A stretch of 64,000 nucleotides of DNA from Kalaharituber pfeilii. Its lineage: Eukaryota; Ascomycota; Pezizomycetes; Pezizales; Pezizaceae. Position numbers and translations under genes: made by a program. Shown here in pieces: positions 10,694 through 21,576 of the stretch. Below the pieces are notes generated by a model. That model was not told the origin of the DNA. It saw only the letters and a program-made list of their open reading frames with translations, and did not search any database. Where the stretch lies: positions 310,001-374,000 of the forward strand of contig WHUZ01000010.1 in assembly GCA_015179045.1 (NCBI GenBank), written 5' to 3'. Each line of letters starts with the position of its first letter. The stretch's first letter is position 1.

Positions 10694-10850
10694 AGTTTTT
10701 TTTTTTTTTTTTTATTTCATTACTCGCGTGCCGCCCTATGGGCTATGGCGAGGTATATATAAACTAAAGAAAAGAAACTAAATCACTAAATACATGTGTT
10801 TCCCGCGTGTCCTTCGTGATGCGGGTAGCTTCCACCCAGAGCCCGTTTTT
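10694..10850 (-). mobile_element. LINE family-1 3' end
   Basis: Poly(T), then ATTTCATTACTCGCGTGCCG and CCCTATGGGCTATGGCGAGG, followed by about 100 bp of the 3' UTR type with ACATGTGTTTCCCGCG, the reverse-complement pattern of the ORF1-only LINE 3' UTR. No clear target-site duplication was found. Confidence 0.75.
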
Positions 10851-11716
10851 CGGAATCTTTTGACCTCAGCTTGACACAGACCAACAAGTGATACACAAGT
10901 TGATGTCAATGCTGCTGTGCAAAGATGCCAATGGACGTGAGTCTTGTAAGTTTTCTAATGAGGGTTTTCACAAGGCATGGCTTGGACATGACAATATTTC
11001 AGCATGGTTGCAAATATGAGCCATTGTCAACTGCGAATATACGATGAAAAACAGATGCTGATTGGTGATGTCTTCATGGCTTAGTCGCAATATCTGTAAT
11101 GACATTCGGTATTCCCGTGGGCGCGGTGGATATGACCCGCCCTAGGCTTGGTGCAACGTTGAGAGGGCATAGCTTAACCCTTACCCAACTCAGACTGAGT
11201 AATGCAAGCAACTTGAAGATTGTATGCAAAGGCGGTGGTGTAACAGTTTTCAAAGTGCATCGACCCCGGTTCGTTGGAAGGGTCGAAAACGAGCCAGACG
11301 AACTTGTGCTCAACCTCCCAAATTTACGGAGATACGCGAGATTAGAGATGACTACGCTGATGATCTGCATGTTACATTGAACATCTGGTCCGAACCAGAG
11401 TCTCTTCCTTCACAGAAATTCTATTGTATTGTAGTACCTACAATAGACTGGTAAAATGTTTATGCCTTTATGAAAGTAGACTCAATCAATGGCCCTCAAA
11501 CATCTATATCAAGACTGACGTCCCTCGTCAATCGCTTCCTTCTTTCCTCATGACCCATCCAACAATCAATTCTCCCTTCACATCGTCCTTCGTTCTGGGC
11601 AACTTCATTTGAATATCAGCAACGCAGCTTCAGCTTACAAAGCCTTTCAGTCTCCATTTCTTGGAACAAGCCGTTCTTCAAGTGCCTGCCTACCACAAAT
11701 CTAAAGCAGATTCAAA

Positions 11717-12367
11717 ATGAAGTTCACCACAGCCTTCCTCACTCTTGCTTTCTCCGCCATCGTTGTCAGTGCTCTTGTCATCCCGGCAGCTGAGGTCAAC
11801 GCCCGCGATATCCAAGCCGCAGACTCAGCTCTTGCCAAACGCGGTGCTGCTCCAACACCTGCTGCAGCCCCTGAACCTCCTGCACCCTCTGTGGGCCCAG
11901 TCAAAGATGATGATGAAGATGTCCCTGAGGTCCCAGAGGATGACAGTGATGCTGTTAAGCTCGCTGACTCTGAGGAAGAGGAATTCCTCCGCAGCATTGC
12001 CAATCTCCCAGAAGAGGATGGCGATGATGATGATACTGGACTTGACAGACGTGACTACATTGAGAGACGTGGGATTATTGACAAGATTATCAAGATCCTC
12101 CTCAAGAAGATCAGCAAGACCTCTCTTGGCAAGAAGGTCTGGAATGCAGTTGGTGGTGGTCTGCGAAAGTCCATCGTCAAGTACCTCAAGAGCAAGGCCA
12201 AGACTCTCAGCAAGATCACCAAGGCAGACAGGAATTGGCTCAAGAACAAGATCAAGGGTGCTTTGAAGAAGGTCTTGAAGAGCATCATTGGTGGCTGGGC
12301 AGCTGGTAAAGTGTTGGAAATTGTTGCACCATGGGTGGTGGAAGTTATACTTAAGATTATCTACTAA
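11717..12367 (+). CDS. Secreted Kex2-processed cationic peptide precursor, copy 2 (216 aa)
   Basis: The start MKFTTAFLTLAFSAI matches copy 3. Residues 1-20 are a signal peptide, KR is at 41-42, a short Pro/Ala-rich linker follows, and one acidic repeat spans about 64-110 (DDDEDVPEVPEDDSDAVKLA). LDRR (109-112) and IERR (115-118) precede the mature region 119-216. This 98-aa part has 22 Lys and 2 Arg against 4 acidic residues, no Cys and three Trp, with helices such as GALKKVLKSIIGGWAAGK. It lies convergent with copy 3 and divergent from copy 1. Its TATA-like sequence (CTATATCAAG near 11504) differs from the TATAAAGAG of the other copies. The intact frame and conserved spacing argue for a working gene. 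Function is inferred only from architecture. Confidence 0.87.
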   Translation: MKFTTAFLTLAFSAIVVSALVIPAAEVNARDIQAADSALAKRGAAPTPAAAPEPPAPSVGPVKDDDEDVPEVPEDDSDAVKLADSEEEEFLRSIANLPEEDGDDDDTGLDRRDYIERRGIIDKIIKILLKKISKTSLGKKVWNAVGGGLRKSIVKYLKSKAKTLSKITKADRNWLKNKIKGALKKVLKSIIGGWAAGKVLEIVAPWVVEVILKIIY

Positions 12368-12389
12368 ATGTGATGCAAGGTTGTGGATG

Positions 12390-12440
12390 GTAAGTTGCTA
12401 TTCATTCACCGGGTTCATTGGACATAAATGCTGACGACAG
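12390..12440 (+). other. Predicted 3'-UTR intron of secreted-peptide gene 2
   Basis: GTAAGTTGC begins 22 nt after the stop codon. A branch-like GCTGACGACAG ends at the AG at 12440. Position and motifs match the introns predicted for copies 1, 3, 4 and 5. Confidence 0.55.
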
Positions 12441-12512
12441 ATAACAGTTCAACCTGCATATGCATCGTTGTACAAATCGCAAACAATTTTTCTCAAGATG
12501 AAGGGCGGTATT

Positions 12513-12560
12513 GGAATGCAGACAACTATCTAGTCCACAATGGACTCCAGCTTTCCTATT
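12513..12560. repeat. Conserved downstream block of the secreted-peptide genes
   Basis: GGAATGCAGACAACTATCTA and the following GTCCACAATGGACTCCAGC are the reverse complement of blocks at 6832-6870, 15127-15165, 21366-21405 and 24881-24920. All lie about 150-210 nt from the stop codon of their copy. It could be a 3'-UTR element or simply the result of duplication. Confidence 0.55.
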
Positions 12561-12660
12561 CTTTATTTTATGGCCTTAAAGTTTTCTATTCCAATTTCCA
12601 CTTCTTCCGGGGGTATATATACAGAAAAAGAGATGGTATGCTGGTTTGGTTGTAATCTGG

Positions 12661-13088
12661 ATGTGTAATTTGGTTTGCGGCAGCTCTTGGTTCTTTTTCT
12701 TTCTGATTTAAGTTCGTTTTCCTACCTTTTCTTCGCCTTTGCTTGTGTCTCAGAAGCCGGATTCCTACTGTTGAGGATTAGGTTGGGTCGAACGAGGGGA
12801 ATAATTCCATGGAGTTGCAAGATGTTTTGCTGTGGTACCAGATTGTTAGTTTTTAGTTATTAGTCAAATTTGAAGGCCTTCCTCAGGAACTGACTTTGCT
12901 TTGCCATATGGAACTTCAGCAGAAGAGTACATTAACTATTTACCATATCCGGTAGGACGGACAGGTGGAGCGGATCTCGGAGTGTCGGAGGAGAGTCCGG
13001 GGAAGTAGCGCAAGCCAGTGATCGCCAGTGGTGGAACAGTCATGGAACACCTCCAAGAATCGCAACAGCAGGGAAGTATCGCGGCTGA

Positions 13089-13090
<2 letters not shown>
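12661..13090. other. Intergenic, nothing recognised
   Basis: No conserved ORF, RNA gene or repeat end seen. Confidence 0.5.
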
Positions 13091-13129
<39 letters not shown>

Positions 13130-13200
13130 CAGTGATCGCGTGCCGCCCTCGGGGCTACGGCGATCTTGTTATATAGGAGATAAAGTATGGAAAAGAGAAA
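13091..13200 (-). mobile_element. LINE family-1 3' end with ATCGC/GCGAT outer stem
   Basis: A run of 34 T is followed by AATATCAGTGATCGCGTGCC and the reverse complement of ATCGCCGTAGCCCCGAGGGC. The outer stem has changed from CTCGC/GCGAG to ATCGC/GCGAT with both sides altered. No target-site duplication was found. Confidence 0.75.
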
Positions 13201-13785
13201 AGAAAAAACAAATAGTTGAAAAATAATGATGAGTACATGTCCTGTTCCATCCCCGTCATGATCTGGCTTTTGATGTAATGGATAATAGCAGTTCCTCGCC
13301 AACGTTGACAGGTATAGGCGCAGAACTTAGTACGGGTAAGTGACGCCTCACTGACAACAGCAATTTCCCTGCATAACGTTGACTTTCTCAACGAATATAA
13401 AATTTCTCAATAGTGGAAAACATGTACAATATCCTTCGCACTCGATCAGACTTGCAAACAGCAAAAACTCTGACTAACTTTCGTAAAGGTAGTGGGGCCA
13501 CAGTAGTAACAAAATACAAGAGACGCAACTTCACACAATTCTATTGTATTTCACGTTACACGAAGAGGGTCAACGATTGCATAAGCGCTTTTTACATTTT
13601 GGGTAATGGATTATGCTTATAGTTCCACCTATCAGTCTTAGAGAGGTAACGAACGGGCGCCTTGGCTCCTTACCATGGAGTTTCCAGTTTTAGCAAGGAA
13701 TAACTTACAGAGTATATCTCCTCTATGTCCGATGAATTAGTTATGGGCTACACTAACTGCGCTGAATCTAGATATGAAGGGGAAT
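13201..13785. other. Intergenic, duplicated cluster flank
   Basis: The part around 13500-13610 (ACACAATTCTATTGTATTTC) resembles 17518-17590. No gene supported. Confidence 0.45.
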
Positions 13786-13912
13786 TTTTTTTTTTTTTTT
13801 AATATCATTAATCGCGTGCCGCCCTAAGGGCTATGGCGATGTTTAGTTACATATGAAATAAAGGAAAGAAAAGAGTATAGTCGAGATCCCCGGATCCTCC
13901 TGTGTGGCGGGG
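13786..13912 (-). mobile_element. LINE family-1 3' end
   Basis: T run, AATATCATTAATCGCGTGCC and GCCCTAAGGGCTATGGCGAT; the outer stem is of the ATCGC/GCGAT type. A short GGGGAA repeat on both sides is a possible, weak target-site duplication. Confidence 0.7.
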
Positions 13913-14516
13913 AAGTAACAATTTACCGCAGAAAAAGAAAGGATGTTGCCCGTGATTGTTTCTGAGTTACAGGCTTATGAAAAGAAAAGGTTCAAGTCCG
14001 TCTCCTGCCCCATTCATACTTGCACGACTTTAACCATCTCTCTTCCAGTCTCACTCTGCCCAGTGTTGGTTCGATCCGTTCCTCGAGATACACCACCACC
14101 GAGCTGGTGAGCGAAGCGACGGTACTAGAGCAGGAGATTCGTTTAATTCTTTTCGGACTGAGGCATAACTTGGTAGAGTGGTATGATAGGGGTAACTATA
14201 GGGCAGGCATTGGCGAAATATAGAATTGACGATTCCAGCTCGGGAAGAGTATATTGTCCAATAAACTAAATTAAATAAGATGAACTATAATCCAGTAATA
14301 TAAGGGAATCAGGACGATCCACGTTCCGTTTGTTTTTGCATTCTTGCCTCAATACTCGTATGCAGCGCTAGTGAACCATCAAGAGGCACTAAGACCCCTT
14401 TTGTTTGTGCTCCTTGCCATCAGACACAGATAATTGCTATCGTCAGTTACGCATTCAAATATCTAAATATGAGAGCACCTGCACTTCCCAGCAAAGACTT
14501 CAAATTTTGAGTAACG

Positions 14517-14852
14517 TCACTGACCGGGATCCGGCGCATTACCGGGATCCGGCGCACTTCCGGAATTAAAACAACAGCGCCCCGTAAGGCCAAATCGTCA
14601 TAGAAGATTACCAAATTGCACATACAGATTGGAGATGTATAGGAAAGTAACTTCCGCACCTCAGTTAGCTAATTGTAAATTTGAATGATACTCTATGGTG
14701 GCAGTTGCCTAATCAGGCGTCTGAAGCCTATGCAGGTATAAAATGGCAAGATAGCAATTTAGGACCTTGAGCAAGTGCATATACCTTCTATAGTATGTAT
14801 TCAAGAGATTTGGAATGTTTTATGAGGTAATGCGCCGGATCCCGGTCAGTGA
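14517..14852. mobile_element. MITE with inverted terminal repeats (336 bp)
   Basis: The left end CACTGACCGGGATCCGGCGC is repeated inverted at 14828-14852, and the CCGGGATCCGGCGCA unit occurs twice at the left end. This doubled CCGGGAT...GCGCA layout resembles the ends of the pogo element at 56867-59043, so the MITE may be a non-autonomous relative. There is no coding sequence. Target-site duplication is not clear. Confidence 0.65.
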
Positions 14853-14869
14853 TGTTAGATAAAAACTAA

Positions 14870-15231
14870 CAACTGAGTAGTACAGCAAAATTCCCACCGT
14901 TCATAACATTATTCTCCTAGTGCGACGCAACCGAAATCCTCAAGTACAGCAAAAATCCTGTTGAAAGCGACAAAAATCCAGTAAAATCAAGGAGAAAGGA
15001 AACCAAGAGCCACCACAAACTAAATCCCAGATCCAAATGAAACCCAAACCAATATGCCATCCCTTTTTGTATATACTCCCAGAACAGTTGAAATAACTTA
15101 AACTCATTAAATAAAGAATAGGAAAGCTCAAATCCGTTGCGGACTATGTGGTTGGCTACATTCCATCCCCGCCTTCATTAGTTGATTTCCGATTGTACAA
15201 TTATGTACTTCCCCGTTGAGCGTTGCATGTC
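14870..15231 (-). repeat. Downstream flank of secreted-peptide gene 3
   Basis: Shares blocks with 6590-6950 and 21110-21490, including GTTGCGGACTATGTGGTTGG at 15133-15152. No separate gene seen. Confidence 0.6.
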
Positions 15232-15290
15232 CTAGCATTCTAAAATCAGTTTCATTTCAAATAAGTCCGGCTTCATTAATGTTAACTTAC
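15232..15290 (-). other. Predicted 3'-UTR intron of secreted-peptide gene 3
   Basis: Minus-strand GTAAGTTAAC donor 22 nt after the stop codon, branch-like AACTGATTTT, and AG acceptor in AATGCTAG. Confidence 0.55.
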
Positions 15291-15312
15291 TGCCCCTAAT
15301 CTGACATTGCAT

Positions 15313-15969
15313 TTAGTAGATAATCTTGAGTATAACTTCCACCACCCATGGTGCAACAATCCCCACCACCTTACCAGCTGCCCAGCCACCAATGATGCTC
15401 TTCAAGACCTTCTTCAAAGCACCCTTGATCTTGTTCTTGAGCCAATTCCTGTCTGCCTTGGTGATCTTGCTGAGAGTCTTGGCCTTGCTCTTGAGGTACT
15501 TGACGATGGACTTTCGCAGACCACCACCAACTGCATTCCAGACCTTCTTGCCAAGAGAGGTCTTGCTGATCTTCTTGAGGAGGATCTTGATAATCTTGTC
15601 AATAATCCCACGTCTCTCAATGTAGTCACGTCTGTCAAGTCCAGTATCATCACCATCACTATCACCATCCTCTTCTGGGAGATTGGCAATGCTGCGGAGG
15701 AATTCCTCTTCCTCAGGGTCAGCGAGCTTAACAGCATCACTGTCATCCTCGGGGACCTCAGGGACATCTTCATCATCATCCTTGATTGGGGCCTCAGAGG
15801 ATGCAGCAGGTTCAGGGACTGCAACAGGTGCTGGGGCTGCATCGCGTTTAGTAAGAGTTGAGTCTGCAGCTTGGATATTGCGGGCGTTGACCTCAGCTGC
15901 TGGGATGACAAGTGCACTGACAGCGATGGCGGAGAAAGCAAGAGTGAGGAAGGCTGTGGTGAACTTCAT
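15313..15969 (-). CDS. Secreted Kex2-processed cationic peptide precursor, copy 3 (218 aa)
   Basis: Nearly identical in plan to copy 2: signal peptide 1-20, KR at 41-42, an Ala/Pro linker, one acidic repeat (DVPEVPEDDSDAVKLADPEE), LDRR then DYIERR ending at 120, and a 98-aa cysteine-free lysine-rich region 121-218 ending WVVEVILKIIY. Differences from copy 2 fall mostly in the linker and acidic part (for example a DGDSDGDDTG insertion), while the mature region is almost unchanged, as expected if the mature peptide is the selected product. Long open frames on the opposite strand are shadows of this gene. Confidence 0.87.
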   Translation of the reverse strand: MKFTTAFLTLAFSAIAVSALVIPAAEVNARNIQAADSTLTKRDAAPAPVAVPEPAASSEAPIKDDDEDVPEVPEDDSDAVKLADPEEEEFLRSIANLPEEDGDSDGDDTGLDRRDYIERRGIIDKIIKILLKKISKTSLGKKVWNAVGGGLRKSIVKYLKSKAKTLSKITKADRNWLKNKIKGALKKVLKSIIGGWAAGKVVGIVAPWVVEVILKIIY

Positions 15970-16169
15970 TTTGAACGTGCTTTAGATTTGAAGTAGGTAG
16001 GTGCTTGAAGAAAGGCTTGTTCCAAGGAATGGAGACTAGGAGGCTTTCGAAGCTAAAGCTGCGTAGTTGATATTAAAATGAAGTTGCCCAGGAGGAAGGA
16101 TGATGTGAAGGGAGGATTGACCGGTGGGTGGTGAGGAAAGAAGGAACGGATTGACTGAGGGAAGTTAGT

Positions 16170-16178
16170 CTCTTTATA
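16170..16178 (-). promoter_or_regulatory. TATA box of secreted-peptide gene 3
   Basis: TATAAAGAG on the minus strand about 201 nt upstream of the start codon, in the same upstream context as in copies 1 and 4. Confidence 0.55.
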
Positions 16179-16259
16179 GTTGTTCCAGAGCCATTGATTG
16201 AGTGAGCATTGATAAAGACAGCGACATCTATCAGTCTGATACAATACAATAGCATTTTG

Positions 16260-19183
16260 GCCAAGGAAGGGACAGCTGCTCAGAACAGATGTGCGGTGTA
16301 ACATGAAGATCGGCATCTTCGGCATCTATCAAGCTCACCTCGCGCATCTCCGGTTATGAACACAAGATCGTGAAGTTTATTTTCAGTGAAAGTGGTTGCA
16401 ACAAACCGGGATCGATGCAATTCGACAACTGTTTGACTTCCGCATTTGCATGAAATCTTGTTTGCATCATTCAGTCTGAGTTCGGTAATGTAAACTAGGT
16501 ATGATTATGCGCTCCAAGACTGAGACCTGTATCTGGCTGCTGCTCCCACGGCAATGCCGATTAACATCACTGGCCCTGCAGCGAAGCCGTGAAGAAATCA
16601 GCAATCAATCTCTAATTTGCAAGGTGCATTAGCGCATTGACAATGGCTCGTATTTGCAATCATGTCGTATTCAATCGCATACCGCGAATATCCACGACAT
16701 GCCTTGTAGAGCTCCTTGGAGCAAAGGTTAGCACATCGGAGCTTGAATCTCAGATCCGATGCAGGGGAACACAGGTAACCTTAAATAGATGTGCCATCTT
16801 ATTATGCGTTCATTATGCCTTGCTCGGTGATTTCCGAAGCCTAAATTATGCATGGGGTAGCCGAGAAAACCGCGTTGTTGTTAATATTTGAACCATTAAT
16901 TTTTACCCGTGACGAAACGTGGAGGTGGGGGATGCAGATCGGTGGATAGCGCTCCCCTGCTGGGGACTTGCGCTTAGAGTACTCGAGTACTGTAAATAGC
17001 GCTATGCCTAGCCTAGTGCGCTTTCCTAGTAGGTTGCCAGCTTCAGCGTAGCAACTCAAACAAGACGTGTACTTCGATTCTAGAAGTTTTCCTAATTCAG
17101 TTCCTCATCGTCCTTCTCGCGTGTTTTCTCGCTTTTACGAAAGCCATATGGACAAATAACAAATGAAAAAAATAGAACGAAGCAAATATGTAAAATAGTA
17201 CTATGTTGGGAAACATAACGTTTGATTCCACACAATAGTTAAGCACCTATGTAATTGATTGTCGATCACACTTTCGTCAGGGCATGATCATGCTTTTTTT
17301 GTAGATGCAATGGTCCAGCAGGGTCACATACAAGTACTAAACTGTAAAAAAAGGTAAAGCGCTCAAATGATACAGTACTCTATGATACGACGGCTATTCC
17401 GACACTAGCTACCCTCAAATCATGCGATTCATGTCAAGGTCATCTAATTTTCCTACGATGTTACATCATAATACGTACGGTTCCCAAGTACAGTAACAAA
17501 ATACGATCTGGTGCATCCTCACACAATTCTATTGTCTTTGACTAGTGTTGCACAAAGAGTAGCAATTGCAGAAGCGCGTTTCACATTTTGCGAGCCGTGG
17601 CGCATGCCAGCCTCGTACAGGCGGATGGCTACTGAACCCGAAAGATTCGCTTACCAATGTATTGGTCGATCATTCGAATGGGGCTATGGTTAGTATTAAT
17701 TAACGGGTATCGTTCGGCTGAATGAGATGCATGGTACAGTAATATGCCATTGTTGAACGGTTTGCCGATACGGCAACTTCATCAGCAAAAATGTACTAGC
17801 GTCAGGCCGGTCACGTGACTTTAGATTTTACGTTGTCTGGTACGTTCCAGAGACGTGACACGGGATCAGTGATGGTGGCACGGTCACTCGGGCAGAACAC
17901 CTTCAAATGTCCAACAGGCAGTGTGATGACGGCTCAACAGCATCCACTGTTTCGCACGGGTACCGTTATCTAGAGCTGGCGGAACGAAGTCTCAAGGGCG
18001 GTCTCAATGGTCAAATGTAAAGGAAAGGGTCGTCAATTGTCTTCTCTCTGCGTGTCTGGTCTGTCTGATCTATCCATATCTGCGCATCCATGTCTGTTGC
18101 TGCTTGCTTGCTTGCCCATACAGTCCTATCTACATCAATTTATAGACCACCTTCTCCTTCCAACTGAGCCTATACATCCACATCTCGCTCGCTAAATATG
18201 AGCTCGCTTCCTTAGCATATATACGCATCATCATATAGCCCTACCGATGAGTGGCGTTCCGGCCCGCGTTTAGCCTTATGCTTTCCATCGGTACCGTGGT
18301 TACAACCACAACAGTACCCTGTGAGGACCTGGCTCGATAGCATCACCTGCAGAAGGGTATCTTATGGAAGCTCTGATGTGCATATCCACATGTTGCAGTC
18401 TGCCGGCGAACATATCTGGTTCAGGAACCGACTGGCCTGTTCTCGAATAGGCAAATTCTTGAGCAGATCGGCCCATTCGCGAACAGACCAACCCACTCAA
18501 GGCAAGTACCACTTGGTATTTCTATCTGCCAGTAGACATGAGTATATGCTAACGTGCCACTGCAGTTGGTATGATTTATGAACCACTTACTGACTGCTAT
18601 GCATAACAAAGTCCCCCTGAGCTTCAAACTGTCAGTAGAGCATAATTGCTGCTGGGATACTGCACTGACCGCGATCCTTCTGACCCTGGCAAATCGCTAT
18701 TATTAACGCACTTATTAGAATTTAATGTAGATAGCATAATCAATTCTAGTTGTGGTGCTGCTTAGATTTCCATGTCGAGAATGGAGGCTTGTGATCATAA
18801 ATATGTTATTATCAATAGAAAAATTCTTGGAACATTACCAGATGTGCTCCAGGTATTTTTTATTTTCTGTGACCAAAGTTTCCGAGTGTTACCTTTACAG
18901 GCAGAAATATCCGGAATCCTCCACCATTTCAGGTGCTGTTCAATGTTCCTGTCCTGGAGGTGATAGGGACTGTGTTGGCACCAAGCATCTTCATTAAGCG
19001 CAGAAAAATAAGCATATACATATAGCTACGTGCATGGAGGTACATTCATGTTCTGCACCAGACTAGTTGCACGTGGCTAGGCTGTGTTGGTGAAGAGCAT
19101 ATGGGGTTCCCCACTAAGATAGTCTAGTCGCAAGCAGGCTAGTTGGTTCGCGAACTCGAAATTCTCCCCGGCAGACTACAACA
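16260..19183. other. Intergenic, duplicated cluster flank and unrecognised sequence
   Basis: The part up to about 17700 shares blocks with 8240-9700 and 22620-23530 (for example GATCGGTGGATAGCGCT at 16938 and GATCGGCGGATAGCGCT at 23500). From 17700 to 19183 I see only short ORFs without recognisable motifs. Confidence 0.5.
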
Positions 19184-19196
19184 AGCATGACAGCGC

Positions 19197-20015
19197 ATGG
19201 AGACGAAGGGGGAGTGGGAAGCCGCGATCGGGGAAGCCGGAAGAAAAAGGGCAGTCCTTTTCTCCGACGGCAGCAAGATCGAGGACAGCAAGGTGGGAGC
19301 AGGAGTGTGGGGGAGGTCGGCTGCGGTGGCGGAGGTGGTGGGGAGAACGGCGACGGTGTTCGATGGGGAGGTGAGGGGAGTGAGAAAGGCGCTGGAGAGT
19401 GTGGAGGAGGAGGTCCCTGTACTGATCTGTTTAGATTCTGAGGCTGCCGTCATGGCGATCCAGAAGGCAGGCAGGGAGGGAAAGGGGAAAACCGAGGATG
19501 TGAGGAGAGTGGTGGATGCCGTGGCGAGGAGGAAGAAGAAGGGAGGGGATGCGAAACTGATGTGGGTCAAGGCTCATATCGGAATTGCAGGGAATGAGAA
19601 GGCTGATGAGTGGGCAAAGAAGGGGACGGCGGTGGAAGGGAAAGAGGTGGCCACCGGGAGCGGGGTGCGCCAGAGGATTAAGGCGTGGAGGAAGGAGAGG
19701 AGGGAGGTGGAAGGTTTCGGGAAGGGGAATGTAATGGAGTGGAATAGGACAGCGGTGTCCAACTTCACAGCATTACGACTGGAGAGAGGAAGATGCAGGG
19801 TGTGGTTGAAGAGGATGGGAGAGGCGAAATCGGAGAAGTGCAGCTGCGGGGAGGCCCAGACGGGGGTGCACCTAGCCTTCCAGTGCAGTCAGCAGAGGTT
19901 TCGCCCAGAAGGCTTCAGAGAATGGGGGGATGTGGAAAAGAACTGGAAAAGGACGGCAGAGAATGGGGAGGAGTGGGATGAGTTGGAAAGGTTCTTTTCC
20001 GGGATCAAGTTTTAG
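19197..20015 (+). CDS. LINE ORF2 C-terminal part: RNase H domain and zinc-finger-like tail (partial)
   Basis: The frame is open from the 5' truncation point to its TAA. Motifs in order: LFSDGSKIEDSK (first Asp), FDGEVRGVRKAL (Glu), LICLDSEAAVMAIQKA (second Asp), and LMWVKAHIGIAGNEKAD (His and last Asp), so all four RNase H catalytic residues are present. The tail has CSCGEAQTGVHLAFQC, a CCHC-like arrangement common at the ORF2 end of Tad-like LINEs. The apparent ATG coincides with the insertion junction by chance. The reverse transcriptase and endonuclease portions are missing, so the fragment is not autonomous. Confidence 0.85.
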   Translation: METKGEWEAAIGEAGRKRAVLFSDGSKIEDSKVGAGVWGRSAAVAEVVGRTATVFDGEVRGVRKALESVEEEVPVLICLDSEAAVMAIQKAGREGKGKTEDVRRVVDAVARRKKKGGDAKLMWVKAHIGIAGNEKADEWAKKGTAVEGKEVATGSGVRQRIKAWRKERREVEGFGKGNVMEWNRTAVSNFTALRLERGRCRVWLKRMGEAKSEKCSCGEAQTGVHLAFQCSQQRFRPEGFREWGDVEKNWKRTAENGEEWDELERFFSGIKF

Positions 20016-20374
20016 GAGCGCGGCGTGCGATAATTTTCGGGCCGGTTTGCGAAGGTGTGGAGAGTTTTTAGTGCGCCGCGCGATTTACCGACCCGGGTCG
20101 GGAAAAATTCGCAGGTTGCGAAGGTGTGGAGGAAACTGCGAAATTTGCCGTCGGGGAAGTTTGCGAAAGTGTGGGGAAGAGGGGAGAGGGGAGAGGGGGG
20201 GATATATAGTGGGGCCTCCTTGAAGCAGAAACCGGAAGGTCCGTCCGGAGGTTTCTGGAATCAGGTGGTAGAAGTAGATAGAAAGTTCTTTGTTTGTTAA
20301 GCCTGTCTCCGGGCTTCGAGGGCTTGCCCAAGGACCCTGCCATGGCTTGGTGCTGTAAGCGGGGTTATGTGATT

Positions 20375-20406
<32 letters not shown>
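19197..20406 (+). mobile_element. 5'-truncated LINE (family 2) insertion
   Basis: AGCATGACAGCGC is duplicated at 19184-19196 and 20407-20419, which fixes the limits. The insert is GC-rich, encodes an intact RNase H portion of ORF2, and ends with CATGGCTTGGTGCTGTAAGC, GGGGTTATGTGATT and an A run. This is a mutated family-2 terminus (GCGGGGTCACGTGA in better copies). The intact frame suggests a fairly young insertion. Confidence 0.88.
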
Positions 20407-20410
<4 letters not shown>

Positions 20411-20599
20411 TGACAGCGCGTCCGAACTATGAGATAGAATCTGAAAATGAAGTCACGCTGAATTTCGAAATCTCGCCTGAAACGAACCAATCCAGATTTC
20501 GTTTACTAATTGAGATTGGTAACTACGCTGCCAAACAGGGATAGGATGAAACTGGAGGAAAAGGCGAAGTTGTTTGGTAGTCACTGCAGTCTCTCTGTA

Positions 20600-20705
20600 G
20601 ATGCCTGTCTGCGGGCTATAAAGATTTCGGTCCATGAAACCTGCCATGGTAAATAGCTGCAAGTGAGGTTACATGGTTACAAACAAATAAATGAAAAATA
20701 AAAAG
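20600..20705 (+). mobile_element. Older LINE family-2 3' end
   Basis: GCCTGTCTGCGGGCTATAAA, CCTGCCATGGTAAATAGCTG and AAGTGAGGTTACATGG precede an A-rich tail. The order matches the 3' end at 20300-20375, with more substitutions. Confidence 0.65.
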
Positions 20706-21494
20706 GCATTACAGTTATGGTCGGCAATCCCTATGGTGTTGTTTATATAGATACTAGTGGAGTCAGTTATTGATCACATTGTAGTCTGGTTGCACAGACC
20801 CTCTGACCGTAACATTGCTGTACTGTAGTTTACATCGTCGTCGGACAGGTCGGGACAGGGTTCTCAACCAGTTTCAGGCGGGAAAACACGTACATGTGTC
20901 AATATTTATCAATTAGGCCCAAATTGAATCTATAGCGTCAGGTATATAGAATTTAATTCCGCACTTTTGTTCCCCAATTGGGGCGCAATGTTCTATTTAG
21001 TCGCTGATATCGTCCGCACTACTAAATATAAAAGTAAATTCAGCTCCCGAGAGAAGAATTCAATTTGAACTAGTTAACTAACTACGGCAGCAAAGTTTTC
21101 CAATTCCACGAAACTCTCCCCTATTACCATCCAAGCAAAATCTTGAAAAGTAGGAATTCCGCCTCTGAGACATCAGCAGAAGGAAATGAAGCAGAACGCG
21201 GTGACATCAAGAGGAAAGGAACCCAGAGCCATCACAACCTTAAAACCAGAATCCAGATCCAAATCAAATCCAGACCACTATACCATTTCTTCTATGTATA
21301 TACATTACGTCCAAAACAGGTGAAAACAGAAACCTAAGGCCGCAAGATGAGGAATATGAAAGCTGGAGTCCATTGCGGACTATGTGGTTGTCTGCATGCC
21401 TATACCACCCGTCATCCTGAGAACATTGATTGTGATTATAGCATCATCCATTTGCAGGCTGACCTGTCAACTGTGGCTCCTAGATTGTGATGCC
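20706..21494 (-). repeat. Intergenic and downstream flank of secreted-peptide gene 4
   Basis: 20990-21490 shares blocks with 6500-6950 (CAATTTGAACTAGTTAACTA and, at 21366, GGAGTCCATTGCGGACTATG). Nothing recognised at 20706-20980. Confidence 0.55.
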
Positions 21495-21553
21495 CTAGGA
21501 TTTTGAAATCAGTATTTTGTCACATAAGCCTGTCTCGGTTGGTCGTAGCTTAC
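21495..21553 (-). other. Predicted 3'-UTR intron of secreted-peptide gene 4
   Basis: Minus-strand GTAAGCTACG donor 23 nt after the stop codon, branch-like TACTGATTTC, and AG acceptor in AATCCTAG. Confidence 0.55.
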
Positions 21554-21576
21554 CACCCACAAGCCTCACATCGCAT

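Noticed and set aside
15307..15861. Long open frame (184 aa) antisense to secreted-peptide gene 3
   Set aside because: It is the reverse-strand shadow of the conserved gene; codon bias (AAG, GAT/GAC) removes stops from the opposite strand. No motif of its own.
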